From an uncultured Bryobacteraceae bacterium (GTDB taxonomy: Bacteria; Acidobacteriota; Terriglobia; Bryobacterales; Bryobacteraceae), in contig CALKXJ010000027.1 in the NCBI GenBank assembly GCA_938003835.1, forward strand, positions 62,001 through 126,000: a stretch of 64,000 nt of DNA, in the 5' to 3' direction. Below the pieces are notes generated by a model, which had not been told where the DNA came from, ran no database searches, and saw only the letters and a program-made list of their open reading frames with translations. Both the position numbers and the translations under genes were made by a program. Below are positions 17,139 to 25,541 of this stretch, in pieces (positions within the stretch are counted from its first letter, which is position 1; each line of letters opens with the position of its first letter).

Positions 17139-18380
17139 TCAATCCCCCATGCGTTTGAAGATGAGGCAGCCATTCGTTCCCCCGAAACCGAACGAATTGG
17201 TGAGCGCATACTCGATCGGCATGGGCCGCTTCTGATTCGGAACGAAATCGAGGTCGCACTCGGGATCCGGGAACTCGTAGTTGATGGTGGGAGGCGCCAC
17301 CTGGTCCCGGATGGCGAGCACAGTGATACCAGCTTCGAGGCCCCCGGCTCCGCCCAGCAGATGCCCGGTCATGGATTTCGTCGAGCTGACGGCCAGTTTG
17401 TAGGCGTGCTCGCCGAAACAGCGCTTGAGCGCCAGAGCTTCGATCCGGTCACCCACCGGCGTCGAGGTGCCATGGGCGTTGACGTAGTCGATCTGCTCCG
17501 GGCGCAAGCCGGCGTCGGCGATGGCGTTCTGCATGACGCGGACGGCGCCGTCACCGTCCTCGCAGGGCGCGGTCACATGATAGGCATCGCCGCTCATGCC
17601 GTAGCCGACAATCTCGGCCAGAATCGGCGCCTCGCGGCGCAGCGCCCGCTCGAGCTCCTCGAGAATCAGGATGCCGGCGCCCTCGCCCACCACGAAGCCG
17701 TCGCGCTCGCGATCCCAGGGACGCGAGGCGCGCTGCGGTTCGTCGTTGCGCTGCGAGAGCGCCCGCATGGCGGCGAATCCGCCCACCCCCATCGGAGTGA
17801 TGCAGGCCTCGGCGCCGCCGCAGATCATCACATCGGCGTCGCCGCGCTGGATGAGCCGGAACGAGTCGCCGATGGCGTGGGCGCTGGTGGTGCAGGCCGT
17901 CGCCGTCGCCGAATTGGGCCCCTTGGCGCCGGTGCGGATCGAGACGTAGCCCGAAGCCAGGTTGATGATCGTCGCCGGGATGAAGTGCGGCGAGATGCGG
18001 TTCGGGCCCTTCTCGAGCAGCACCTTGTGTTCGCGCTCGATCACCTCGAAGCCGCCGATGCCGCTGCCGATATAGACGCCCACGCGGTGGGCTTCCGACG
18101 GGGCGAACTCGAGGCGCGCCGCCTTAATGGCGATCTCCGAGGCCGCGATGGCGAACTGAATGAAGCGGCCCATCTTGCGGGCCTCTTTCTTGTCCACCCA
18201 GTTGAGCGGATCGAAGCCCTCCACCTGCCCGGCGATGCGGCAATTGAACTCCGAGGCGTCGAAGGCCGTGATGGGGCCGATGCCGCTCCGTCCTTCGAGC
18301 AACGCCGCCCACGTCTCTTCGGTTCCGATCCCCAGCGGGGAGATCAGGCCGATACCGGTCACTACCACTCTGCGAGGCAA
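17139..18380 (-). CDS. fabF: Beta-ketoacyl-ACP synthase II
   Basis: The 413-residue condensing enzyme elongates acyl-ACP with malonyl-ACP. With the TTG start at 18380, the catalytic residues fall at C163 (T-A-C-T-T-S-A-H), H303 (N-A-H-G-T-S-T-P) and H340 (S-M-T-G-H-L-L-G), the same numbers as in Escherichia coli FabF. This supports the start choice over an ATG at 18404. AAGGAG lies seven bases before the TTG. acpP is 45 bases upstream. Confidence 0.95.
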   Translation of the reverse strand: MPRRVVVTGIGLISPLGIGTEETWAALLEGRSGIGPITAFDASEFNCRIAGQVEGFDPLNWVDKKEARKMGRFIQFAIAASEIAIKAARLEFAPSEAHRVGVYIGSGIGGFEVIEREHKVLLEKGPNRISPHFIPATIINLASGYVSIRTGAKGPNSATATACTTSAHAIGDSFRLIQRGDADVMICGGAEACITPMGVGGFAAMRALSQRNDEPQRASRPWDRERDGFVVGEGAGILILEELERALRREAPILAEIVGYGMSGDAYHVTAPCEDGDGAVRVMQNAIADAGLRPEQIDYVNAHGTSTPVGDRIEALALKRCFGEHAYKLAVSSTKSMTGHLLGGAGGLEAGITVLAIRDQVAPPTINYEFPDPECDLDFVPNQKRPMPIEYALTNSFGFGGTNGCLIFKRMGD

Positions 18381-18387
18381 CGGTTCA

Positions 18388-18393
18388 CTCCTT
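18388..18393 (-). promoter_or_regulatory. Ribosome-binding site deciding the fabF TTG start
   Basis: On the minus strand this reads AAGGAG, seven bases before TTG at 18380. It fixes a TTG start that agrees with the catalytic-residue numbering of FabF. Confidence 0.7.
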
Positions 18394-18425
18394 GGTGAAA
18401 GCAATCCGCGCCGGGCGCGGCTGGC

Positions 18426-18668
18426 TTACTTGGCTTCTTTCTTGCGCTCGATGTACTCGATGGCGTCCTTCACGGTGGTGATCTTCTCGGCGTCTTCGTC
18501 CGGGATGTCCAGATCGAAGGCCTCCTCGAAGGCCATGACCAGCTCGACGATGTCCAGCGAGTCGGCGCCTAGATCGTCCACAAAGGAAGCCGAATCATCC
18601 ACCTGGCTTTCCTCGACGCTGAGCTGCTCGACGATGATCTCCTTAACCTTGTCTCGAATCGATGACAT
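18426..18668 (-). CDS. acpP: Acyl carrier protein
   Basis: This is an 80-residue acidic helical protein. The phosphopantetheine attachment serine is S37 in the G-A-D-S-L-D motif. It carries growing acyl chains for FabF, encoded directly downstream. A GGAGG ribosome site sits six bases before the ATG. Confidence 0.97.
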   Translation of the reverse strand: MSSIRDKVKEIIVEQLSVEESQVDDSASFVDDLGADSLDIVELVMAFEEAFDLDIPDEDAEKITTVKDAIEYIERKKEAK

Positions 18669-18895
18669 GGAACCTCCAGATAGGACTGTAAAGTCTTTGA
18701 TTCTAGCCAGCCGCCGCAGCCGGCCGCAACTTGAGCGCGGGGGCCGATGCGGGCCCGTCCGGCGCGCAACCTATCCGACACTAGCACACCCCGGAAGGCG
18801 CGGTGAGAGCTTCGCCGCTTGCTGGCACGCGCTGTCAGCAAGCTGTCATCTCCGCGAAATGCCAGTTTCACGGGCCGCCCCTATCCTTCTCTGTT

Positions 18896-21800
18896 ATGCG
18901 ATCTCTCTGGGCAACCGGCGTTCTGCTCTGCTTCTCTTTGAATCTCTGGGGCCAAGGGGCAACCGGCTCCGTCACCGGCCTGGTGCTTGACCCGTCAGGC
19001 GCCGCCGTGCCCGGCGCGGCGGTGATGCTGCGCAACCAGGCCACCTCGGTCGAGCAGCGCACGGAGACCACCGACTCCGGCGTCTACACCTTCGCCAGTG
19101 TTCCGATTGGCCGCTACGAGTTGACGGTCGAGGCTCCGGGCTTCAGCCGCTATGTGGCCGCCGACGTGCGCGTCGAGGCGGCCTCGGCCACCCGCGTGGA
19201 TGCCCGGTTGGGCCTGGCCACGGAGGTCGAGCTCGTGCGCGTCACCGCCGAGCTGCCGCTGCTACAAAGCGAGACCTCCTCGCAGGCGACCGTCGTCAAT
19301 CGCAACCTGCTCGATCGCATTCCGTTTCAGTTGACCGGCACCAATCGCGACGTCACCAGCTTCATCCGCCTGGTGCCGGGCGTCGACGGCGCGAGCGGGA
19401 ACTTCCGGCTGGTGATCGCCGGCGGCCGCCAGCACACCAACGAGGTGCTTGTCGACGGCGTCACCAACACCTACCGCGCCTCGGTCAATACGCCCTTTTC
19501 GGTGCGCCCGTCGATGACCAGCGTCAGCGAGTTTCGCGTCGAGGTGGCGGTGCCGCCCGCCGAGTTCGGCCGCACCAGCTCGGGCGTCATTCTGATGACG
19601 ACGAAATCAGGCACCAACGAACTGCACGGCAACGTCGACTTCCTGATCCGCAACAGCGCCCTGGACGCCCGCAAATACAACCAGGCGAAGGCCGATGTGA
19701 CGCGCCAGGGCGAGGGCACGGCCAACCTGGGCGGCCCGCTCTACCTGCCGCGCCTCTATGACGGGCGCAACCGGACCTTCTTTTTCACCGATCTCATGAT
19801 CTTCCGCCGGATCAACCAGCCGCTCGACACCGTCGACACCTACCCCACCGAGGCGATGCGCCGCGGCGATTTCTCGGCCACGGGCCGGCCCCTCTACGAC
19901 CCGCTGACCGGCGCCGCCGGCCGCAACCGGACGCCGTTCCCGAACGGCGTCATCCCGGCCGAGCGGATCTCCGGCTTCGCCCGGGCGCTGCTGGCGGTGA
20001 TTCCGGCGCCCAACCTGCCCGGCCTGGAGCGCAACTTCCGCGGCAGCCAAACGGCCCGGGAAAATCAGCTCGCCTGGATGCTCAAGATCGACCACCGCAT
20101 CAACGATCGGCACGGACTCAGCTCGGTGTTCCGCTACAACTGGATGGAACGCTACGAGGACCGCTCCGCCTCGCAGACCAAAATCGCCTCGAACTTCTAC
20201 AACGACTTTCCGACGGCCTTCCATGGCGTCCTGCACTACGACTGGATCCTGCGGCCCAACTTGCTCAACAAGTTCAGCTTCGCCGGCACGGACTGGTTCA
20301 GCGATTTCCGGCAGACGCCGCACATCGCCTACCAGGTGCCGAATGCCTTCGGACCGGGCTTTCCGGCGCTGCGATTTACTGCACACAACCTGACCGCCAT
20401 CGGCGCCAACGTCGACCGCACCGTGCATTCGCGCATCTATCACATCCAGGACGCTCTGAGCTGGACCGCCGGGCGGCACAACTTCAAGTTCGGCTTCCGC
20501 TATGACCACCAGCAGGACAACACGCAGACGCTTGGCAACCGCAACGGTACGTACACCTTCGCGCCGTTTGCGACGGGCTTGAGCGGGGCGGCCAACTCGG
20601 GCCACGCCTTCGCCAGCTTTCTGCTCGGCGCGCCCCAGACGGCCGCCATGCAGTTCGGCCTACCCTACCTGGCGCGTTCGCCGGCGCTCGGCCTCTACGG
20701 ACAGGACGACTGGAAGCTGTCGCCGCGGCTGACGCTTAACTACGGCCTGCGCTTTGAGATGCAGACGCCCTGGCACGACCGCGACGGCAACAACTCCACG
20801 TTCGATCCGCGGGTGCCGAATCCGGGCGCCGAGGGCCGGCCGGGCGCGATGGTCTTTGCCGGCGCAGGCGCCGGCCGGCTCGGCCGCAACCGGATCATCG
20901 AGAACTTCTGGGGCGGTTGGGGCCCGCGCCTCGGTCTGGCCTACCGGCTGACGAACTCGACCGTCCTGCGCGCCGGCGCCGGCATCTTCTATGCGCCGCG
21001 CCGCTACGCGCCCCAGTACACGCAGGGCTTCTCCTCCAACGTCAGCCTGGCCAGTCTCGACGGCGGCTTCACGCCGCCCTTCTATCTGGACGCCGGCTGG
21101 CCGGCCGGCGTGGCCGTCCTGCCGCCGTTCATCTCGCCGACTCTCGGCAACAACCAGGCAGTGCGCTACGTCAACCCGGACGGTGTGCGCGGCAGCGGAA
21201 GGCTGGGCACGACCTATCAGACGCAGGTGAATCTCCAGCAGCAGTTGGGCAGCCTGCTGGTCGAGCTCGGCTGGATCTCGACCCAGGGGCGCTTCATCCC
21301 GAACTCGACGCTCGAAAACCCCAATCAGGTGGACCCGCGCTGGCTGGCTTTGGGCGATCTGCTGCGGCAGCGGGTCCCCAGCGCCGCCCTCGCCGCCCAG
21401 GGCTTTGCGCCGCCGTATGCCGGCTTTAGCGGAACTCTGGCGCAGGCCCTGCGGCCCTATCCGCAAGTCCAGCAGATCATCTACGAGGATGCTCCGAGCG
21501 GCAACTCGAGCTACCACGCGCTCGCGGCGAAGCTCGAACGCCGCTTTGCCGCGGGCCTGACCCTTCTCGGCGCCTATACGTTCTCCAAGCTGATCTCCGA
21601 CGTCGAGATGGTGCAGGGTGGCACCTCGCTGCTTCAGAACCACTTTGATCGCCGTGCCGAGCGTGCCGTGGCGAATATCGATACGCCGCATCGGCTGGTG
21701 GCCAGCTTCGCTTACGATCTGCCGCTCGGCCGCGGCAGGCGCTGGCTGGCGAAGGGCCCGGCGGCGGCCATGCTGGGCGGCTGGAGCCTGGCTGGCATTC

Positions 21801-22258
21801 TCACCTACGAGACGGCGAATCCGATCGCCGTACGCATTCCCAACAGCCTGCCGATCTTCAACGGCCAACTGCGGCCGGATCTGGTCGCCGGCGCCGATCC
21901 GTACGTCAAGCGCCCCGGCGGCGACTTCCGGCCGGGCAACTCGCTGACCGGCGAGACCGGCGATGTTCTGTTGAATCGGGCCGCTTTCGCCACGCCGGCG
22001 GCCTACCGCTTCGGGAACCTCTCGCCCTATGCGGGCTGGCTGCGCGCCTTCGGCTACGCCGGCGAGGACTTCTCCCTGCTCAAGCGCCACCCGCTCGGCG
22101 AGCGCGCCTTCTGGGAGATCCGCGCCGACTTCTTCAACGCCTTCAATCGCCGCAACCTCGTCGCTCCGGTCAACGATCTGACCAGCGCCAACTTCGGCCG
22201 GACCTTCGACAGCCGCCCGATGCGCAGCATCCAGCTCGGGGCGCGGCTGAGCTTCTGA
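18896..22258 (+). CDS. Oar-like TonB-dependent outer-membrane receptor
   Basis: The 1120-residue protein starts with a signal peptide (MRSLWATGVLLCFSLNLW). It continues with a carboxypeptidase-regulatory-like beta domain (residues about 22-105, G-S-V-T-G-L-V-L-D-P-S-G). A plug domain spans about 120-260 (NEVLVDGVTNTY, TTKSGTNELHGN). A large barrel follows and ends in the strand I-Q-L-G-A-R-L-S-F with a terminal phenylalanine. Such Oar-like proteins are abundant in Acidobacteria and probably take up large or rare substrates across the outer membrane, but the ligand is unknown. The ATG at 18896 sits directly before the signal peptide. The gene is divergent from acpP, with 227 bases between them that show no clear promoter. 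Confidence 0.9.
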   Translation: MRSLWATGVLLCFSLNLWGQGATGSVTGLVLDPSGAAVPGAAVMLRNQATSVEQRTETTDSGVYTFASVPIGRYELTVEAPGFSRYVAADVRVEAASATRVDARLGLATEVELVRVTAELPLLQSETSSQATVVNRNLLDRIPFQLTGTNRDVTSFIRLVPGVDGASGNFRLVIAGGRQHTNEVLVDGVTNTYRASVNTPFSVRPSMTSVSEFRVEVAVPPAEFGRTSSGVILMTTKSGTNELHGNVDFLIRNSALDARKYNQAKADVTRQGEGTANLGGPLYLPRLYDGRNRTFFFTDLMIFRRINQPLDTVDTYPTEAMRRGDFSATGRPLYDPLTGAAGRNRTPFPNGVIPAERISGFARALLAVIPAPNLPGLERNFRGSQTARENQLAWMLKIDHRINDRHGLSSVFRYNWMERYEDRSASQTKIASNFYNDFPTAFHGVLHYDWILRPNLLNKFSFAGTDWFSDFRQTPHIAYQVPNAFGPGFPALRFTAHNLTAIGANVDRTVHSRIYHIQDALSWTAGRHNFKFGFRYDHQQDNTQTLGNRNGTYTFAPFATGLSGAANSGHAFASFLLGAPQTAAMQFGLPYLARSPALGLYGQDDWKLSPRLTLNYGLRFEMQTPWHDRDGNNSTFDPRVPNPGAEGRPGAMVFAGAGAGRLGRNRIIENFWGGWGPRLGLAYRLTNSTVLRAGAGIFYAPRRYAPQYTQGFSSNVSLASLDGGFTPPFYLDAGWPAGVAVLPPFISPTLGNNQAVRYVNPDGVRGSGRLGTTYQTQVNLQQQLGSLLVELGWISTQGRFIPNSTLENPNQVDPRWLALGDLLRQRVPSAALAAQGFAPPYAGFSGTLAQALRPYPQVQQIIYEDAPSGNSSYHALAAKLERRFAAGLTLLGAYTFSKLISDVEMVQGGTSLLQNHFDRRAERAVANIDTPHRLVASFAYDLPLGRGRRWLAKGPAAAMLGGWSLAGILTYETANPIAVRIPNSLPIFNGQLRPDLVAGADPYVKRPGGDFRPGNSLTGETGDVLLNRAAFATPAAYRFGNLSPYAGWLRAFGYAGEDFSLLKRHPLGERAFWEIRADFFNAFNRRNLVAPVNDLTSANFGRTFDSRPMRSIQLGARLSF

Positions 22259-22280
22259 GCCTTTCGGCGGCCGCGTTGAG

Positions 22281-22298
22281 CGCGCTCGGAAAAGCGCG
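22281..22298 (+). terminator. Stem-loop after the Oar-like gene
   Basis: CGCGCT and AGCGCG form a six-pair stem around the loop CGGAAA, 22 bases after the stop codon. No T-tract follows. A second interrupted repeat (TGCGGAC and GTCCGCA) lies further downstream. The function is uncertain. Confidence 0.3.
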
Positions 22299-22389
22299 AG
22301 CCGGGGTGCGGACGGCTGACGTCCGGCTGAAAGCGCTTGGTCCGCAAGCCGACTCGGTGGTCTTTTCGCCAAATCTCGTGGTGGAACTC

Positions 22390-22416
22390 TAAAGCTTACC
22401 CTCCGGCATCCGATCT
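22390..22416 (+). promoter_or_regulatory. Sigma-28 (FliA)-like promoter upstream of cheA
   Basis: TAAAGCTT, an 11-base spacer and TCCGATCT match the flagellar sigma-28 consensus (TAAAGTTT, 11 bases, GCCGATAA) at seven of eight and five of eight positions with exact spacing. It lies 24 bases before the cheA start, followed by a GAGGAG ribosome site at 22425-22430. This fits expression of the chemosensory operon with motility genes. Confidence 0.55.
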
Positions 22417-22439
22417 AAGCGGTTGAGGAGCACGATCGG

Positions 22440-24950
22440 ATGCAGGATCCCGAGGTAGTACAGGAGTTCCTGGTAGAAAGCTACGAGAATCTCGGGCGGC
22501 TGGATCAGGAGCTGGTCGAGCTCGAGAAGCGGCCCCAGGACGCAGAGCTGCTAGCGAGCATCTTCCGCACCTTTCACACGATCAAAGGCACGTGCGGTTT
22601 CCTGGGTTTTTCGCGGCTCGAGGCGATCGCCCACCGGGCCGAGGATATCCTGAGCCAGTTGCGCGACGGCCGGCGAGCGCTGACGCCGGAGCTGGTTTCG
22701 CTGATTCTCGAGACCGTGGACGCGACGCGCCGGATCCTGGCCTCGATCGAGCGGACGGGCGAAGAGGGTCCGGAGCGCTTCGAGGCGCTGGTGGAGCGGC
22801 TGGGTCGCGCGGGGCGCGGCCCGGAAACAGAGGCGCCGCCAGCGCCGCCGGCCTCCGCCGAGGAGCCCGAGGAGCCGCTGGCGCGCTCCTCGGTCGCCGA
22901 TACGACGATCCGCGTGGGCGTGGGTCTGCTCGACAAGTTGATGGACCTGGTGGGCGAGCTCGTGCTGGCGCGCAACCAGATCCTGCAATACACCGCCGAG
23001 CGCGAGGATGCGGCGCTCAATGCCACCTCGCAGCGGCTGAATCTGATCACGACGGAGCTCCAGGAAGGCGTCATGAAGACGCGCATGCAGCCGATCGGCA
23101 CCGTCTGGAACAAGCTGCCGCGCGTGGTGCGGGACATGGCGGTGGCGCTCGGCAAGCAGATCGCCCTCGAGATGGACGGCGCCGAGACCGAGCTGGATCG
23201 CACCATCATCGAGGCGATCAAGGATCCGCTGGTCCATCTGGTGCGCAACGCCTGCGATCACGGCATCGAGCCGCCGGAGGCGCGCCTGAAGGCGAACAAG
23301 CCGGCCCAGGGCCGCCTCAGCCTGCGCGCCTATCATGAGGGCGGCCAGGTCAACATCGAGATCACTGACGACGGCGCCGGCATCGACCCGGCGCGCTTGC
23401 GCCGGGCGGCGGTCGAGCGAGGGCTGATGCGGCCGGATCAGGCCGAGAAGTTGAGCGACCGCGAGGCGCTGAATCTGATCTTCTCGCCGGGCTTCTCGAC
23501 GTCGCAACAGGTGACCAACGTCTCGGGCCGCGGCGTCGGCATGGACGTGGTGAAAAGCCACGTCGAGCGCATCGGCGGCACGGTGGATGTGCTCAGCCGG
23601 CCCGGCGAGGGCACTACCGTGCGGCTGAAGATCCCGCTCACGCTGGCGATCATTCCCGGGCTGGTGATTCACAGCGGCGGCGAGCGGTTCGTCATCCCGC
23701 AGGTGTCGCTGCTCGAGCTCATCCGGCTCGAGGAGGAGTCGGCACACGGCCAGATCGAGAAGGTGCACGGCACGCCGGTTTATCGCCGGCGCGGCTCCCT
23801 GCTGCCGATCGCCTACCTCAACGAGGTGCTCGGGCTCGAGGCCGAATCGGCTCGCGAGGCCGTCTACATCGTCGTGCTCCAGGCCGAGGACCGGCAGTTC
23901 GGCCTGGTGGTGGACGGCATCCACGACACGCAGGAGATCGTGGTGAAGCCGCTCGGCAAGCAGTTCAAGGGTTTGAACGTTTACGCCGGGGCCACCATCA
24001 TGGGCGACGGCCGGATTGCGCTGATTCTGGATGTGCTCGGCATCGGGCAACGCTCCGGCGTGGTGGCCGAGGCGCGCGAGCAGGCGCGGGCGGCGGCCGA
24101 AAAGAAGTCGCAGATGGGCGAAGAGAGTCAACGCCTGTTGCTGTTCCGCGCCGGCAGCTTCGAGCGGCTGGCGGTGCCGCTATCGCTGGTGGCGCGCCTT
24201 GAGGAGTTTCCGCGCGAGGCGATCGAGACGGCCGGCGGGCGCTGGGTGGTGCAGTATCGCGACCGGATCCTGCCGCTGGTGCCCCTCGCCGAGGCGCTCG
24301 AAGGCAGCCCGGCGGAGCTGCCCGAGCTCGCCTCCGTCATCGTCTTTCGCGACGGGGAGCGGAGCCTGGGCCTGGTGGTCGACCAGATTTTGGATATCGC
24401 CGAGGAGGCGATCACGGTGCGGCGCAAGACGGACCGGCGGGGCCTGCTCGGCTCGGCGGTGGTGGGCAAGCGGGTCACCGATTTCCTCGACCTGAACTAT
24501 CTGCTCGGCCTGCCCGAGGCGGGCTGGTTCGAAGCAACCCCGAGCGGCAAGGCCTGTCGGGTGCTGCTCGCCGAGCCGTCGGCCTTTGCGCGCGGACTGA
24601 TTCGGGCCGAGCTGGAGATGGCCGGCTACGACGTCGTCGAGGCGGCCTCGCGCGAGGAGGCGCTCGAGGCGCTGGAGCGCCTTGCCGTCGAGGTGGTGCT
24701 CGCCTCGCTCGAGCTGGAACCCGACGGCCTGACGGCACTGACGGCCGCGATGCGCCGGCGCCCGGAGTGGTCTGCCATCCCGGTGATCGCCCTGGCCGGT
24801 TCGGCCGAGCGTGCGGTGCGCCTGCCCGAGGGCGTCGCCGGGTGCCATTCAAAATTCGACCGGTCGGCGATGCTGGCTTCGATCGCGCGACTGGCAGCGG
24901 CGGTCAGACAGCCGGCCGGCGAACCCGCCGGCATTGCGATGGAGAGGTGA
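22440..24950 (+). CDS. cheA: Chemotaxis histidine kinase CheA with two CheW-like domains and a degenerate receiver
   Basis: The 836-residue kinase has an HPt domain (phosphorylated H46 in R-T-F-H-T-I-K-G), a linker, and a dimerisation helix pair (about 155-230). The ATPase domain carries N-box H-L-V-R-N-A-C-D-H-G, G1 D-D-G-A-G-I-D and G2 G-R-G-V-G-M-D-V-V. The first CheW-like domain is at about 400-530, a second at about 560-690, and a CheY-like domain closes the protein at about 700-820. That receiver lacks the phospho-acceptor: the aspartate site reads L-A-S-L-E and the usual acidic pair reads A-E, so it probably does not accept phosphate. CheA phosphorylates CheY and CheB in response to receptors. 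First gene of the operon. Confidence 0.95.
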   Translation: MQDPEVVQEFLVESYENLGRLDQELVELEKRPQDAELLASIFRTFHTIKGTCGFLGFSRLEAIAHRAEDILSQLRDGRRALTPELVSLILETVDATRRILASIERTGEEGPERFEALVERLGRAGRGPETEAPPAPPASAEEPEEPLARSSVADTTIRVGVGLLDKLMDLVGELVLARNQILQYTAEREDAALNATSQRLNLITTELQEGVMKTRMQPIGTVWNKLPRVVRDMAVALGKQIALEMDGAETELDRTIIEAIKDPLVHLVRNACDHGIEPPEARLKANKPAQGRLSLRAYHEGGQVNIEITDDGAGIDPARLRRAAVERGLMRPDQAEKLSDREALNLIFSPGFSTSQQVTNVSGRGVGMDVVKSHVERIGGTVDVLSRPGEGTTVRLKIPLTLAIIPGLVIHSGGERFVIPQVSLLELIRLEEESAHGQIEKVHGTPVYRRRGSLLPIAYLNEVLGLEAESAREAVYIVVLQAEDRQFGLVVDGIHDTQEIVVKPLGKQFKGLNVYAGATIMGDGRIALILDVLGIGQRSGVVAEAREQARAAAEKKSQMGEESQRLLLFRAGSFERLAVPLSLVARLEEFPREAIETAGGRWVVQYRDRILPLVPLAEALEGSPAELPELASVIVFRDGERSLGLVVDQILDIAEEAITVRRKTDRRGLLGSAVVGKRVTDFLDLNYLLGLPEAGWFEATPSGKACRVLLAEPSAFARGLIRAELEMAGYDVVEAASREEALEALERLAVEVVLASLELEPDGLTALTAAMRRRPEWSAIPVIALAGSAERAVRLPEGVAGCHSKFDRSAMLASIARLAAAVRQPAGEPAGIAMER

Positions 24951-24953
24951 GCG

Positions 24954-25436
24954 ATGGCCAGAGAAGCACTCAACCGCGCCGAGATGACGGCTGAAAGCGG
25001 ACAACTGGCGACCTTCTTTGTCGCCGATCGCTTTTTCGGTGTCGATGTGTTGCGCGTCCAGGAGGTCTTGCGCGCGCAGCAGATGACGCGGGTGCCTTTG
25101 GCGCCGGAGGTCATCGAGGGCCTGATCAACCTGCGCGGCCAGATCGTGCCGGCCATTGACATGCGCCGGCGCCTGGGGCTGGCGCCGCGGCCGGCGGGCC
25201 AGGAGCCGATGAACGTGGTTGTGCGGACCGACGACGGGGCGGTGAGCCTCCTGGTGGACGAAATCGGCGACGTGCTGGAGGTCGAAGCCGCGGCCTGGGA
25301 ACGGCCGCCGGAGAACCTGGCGGCCGAGGCGCGCGAGCTCGTTCGGGGCGTCTACAAGCTCAAGGAACGCCTGCTGCTGGTCGTCGACGTCGACCGCGCC
25401 GTCGAGCTGGCCGAGCGGGGCTGTGCTGCTTCGTGA
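24954..25436 (+). CDS. cheW: Chemotaxis coupling protein CheW
   Basis: The 160-residue CheW domain protein has the family motifs A-T-F-F-V-A-D-R-F-F-G-V-D, V-P-L-A-P-E-V-I-E-G-L-I-N-L-R-G and V-S-L-L-V-D-E-I-G-D-V. It bridges the receptor tip and CheA. It begins three bases after the cheA stop, preceded by GAGAGGTGAG. Confidence 0.95.
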   Translation: MAREALNRAEMTAESGQLATFFVADRFFGVDVLRVQEVLRAQQMTRVPLAPEVIEGLINLRGQIVPAIDMRRRLGLAPRPAGQEPMNVVVRTDDGAVSLLVDEIGDVLEVEAAAWERPPENLAAEARELVRGVYKLKERLLLVVDVDRAVELAERGCAAS

Positions 25437-25541
25437 AATCGCGGCGAGCATGCGAGGCCGGGCGCAGATGGGACTTTCCGAACGTGGCTCATGGGATGGC
25501 TGCCGAAACATGGACTTGAACTGAGCGAAAGGACGACAAGT

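Noticed and set aside
16371-18398. Long plus-strand open frame opposite etfB and fabF
   Set aside because: Both genes on the other strand are certain by catalytic motifs. This frame shows no family resemblance.
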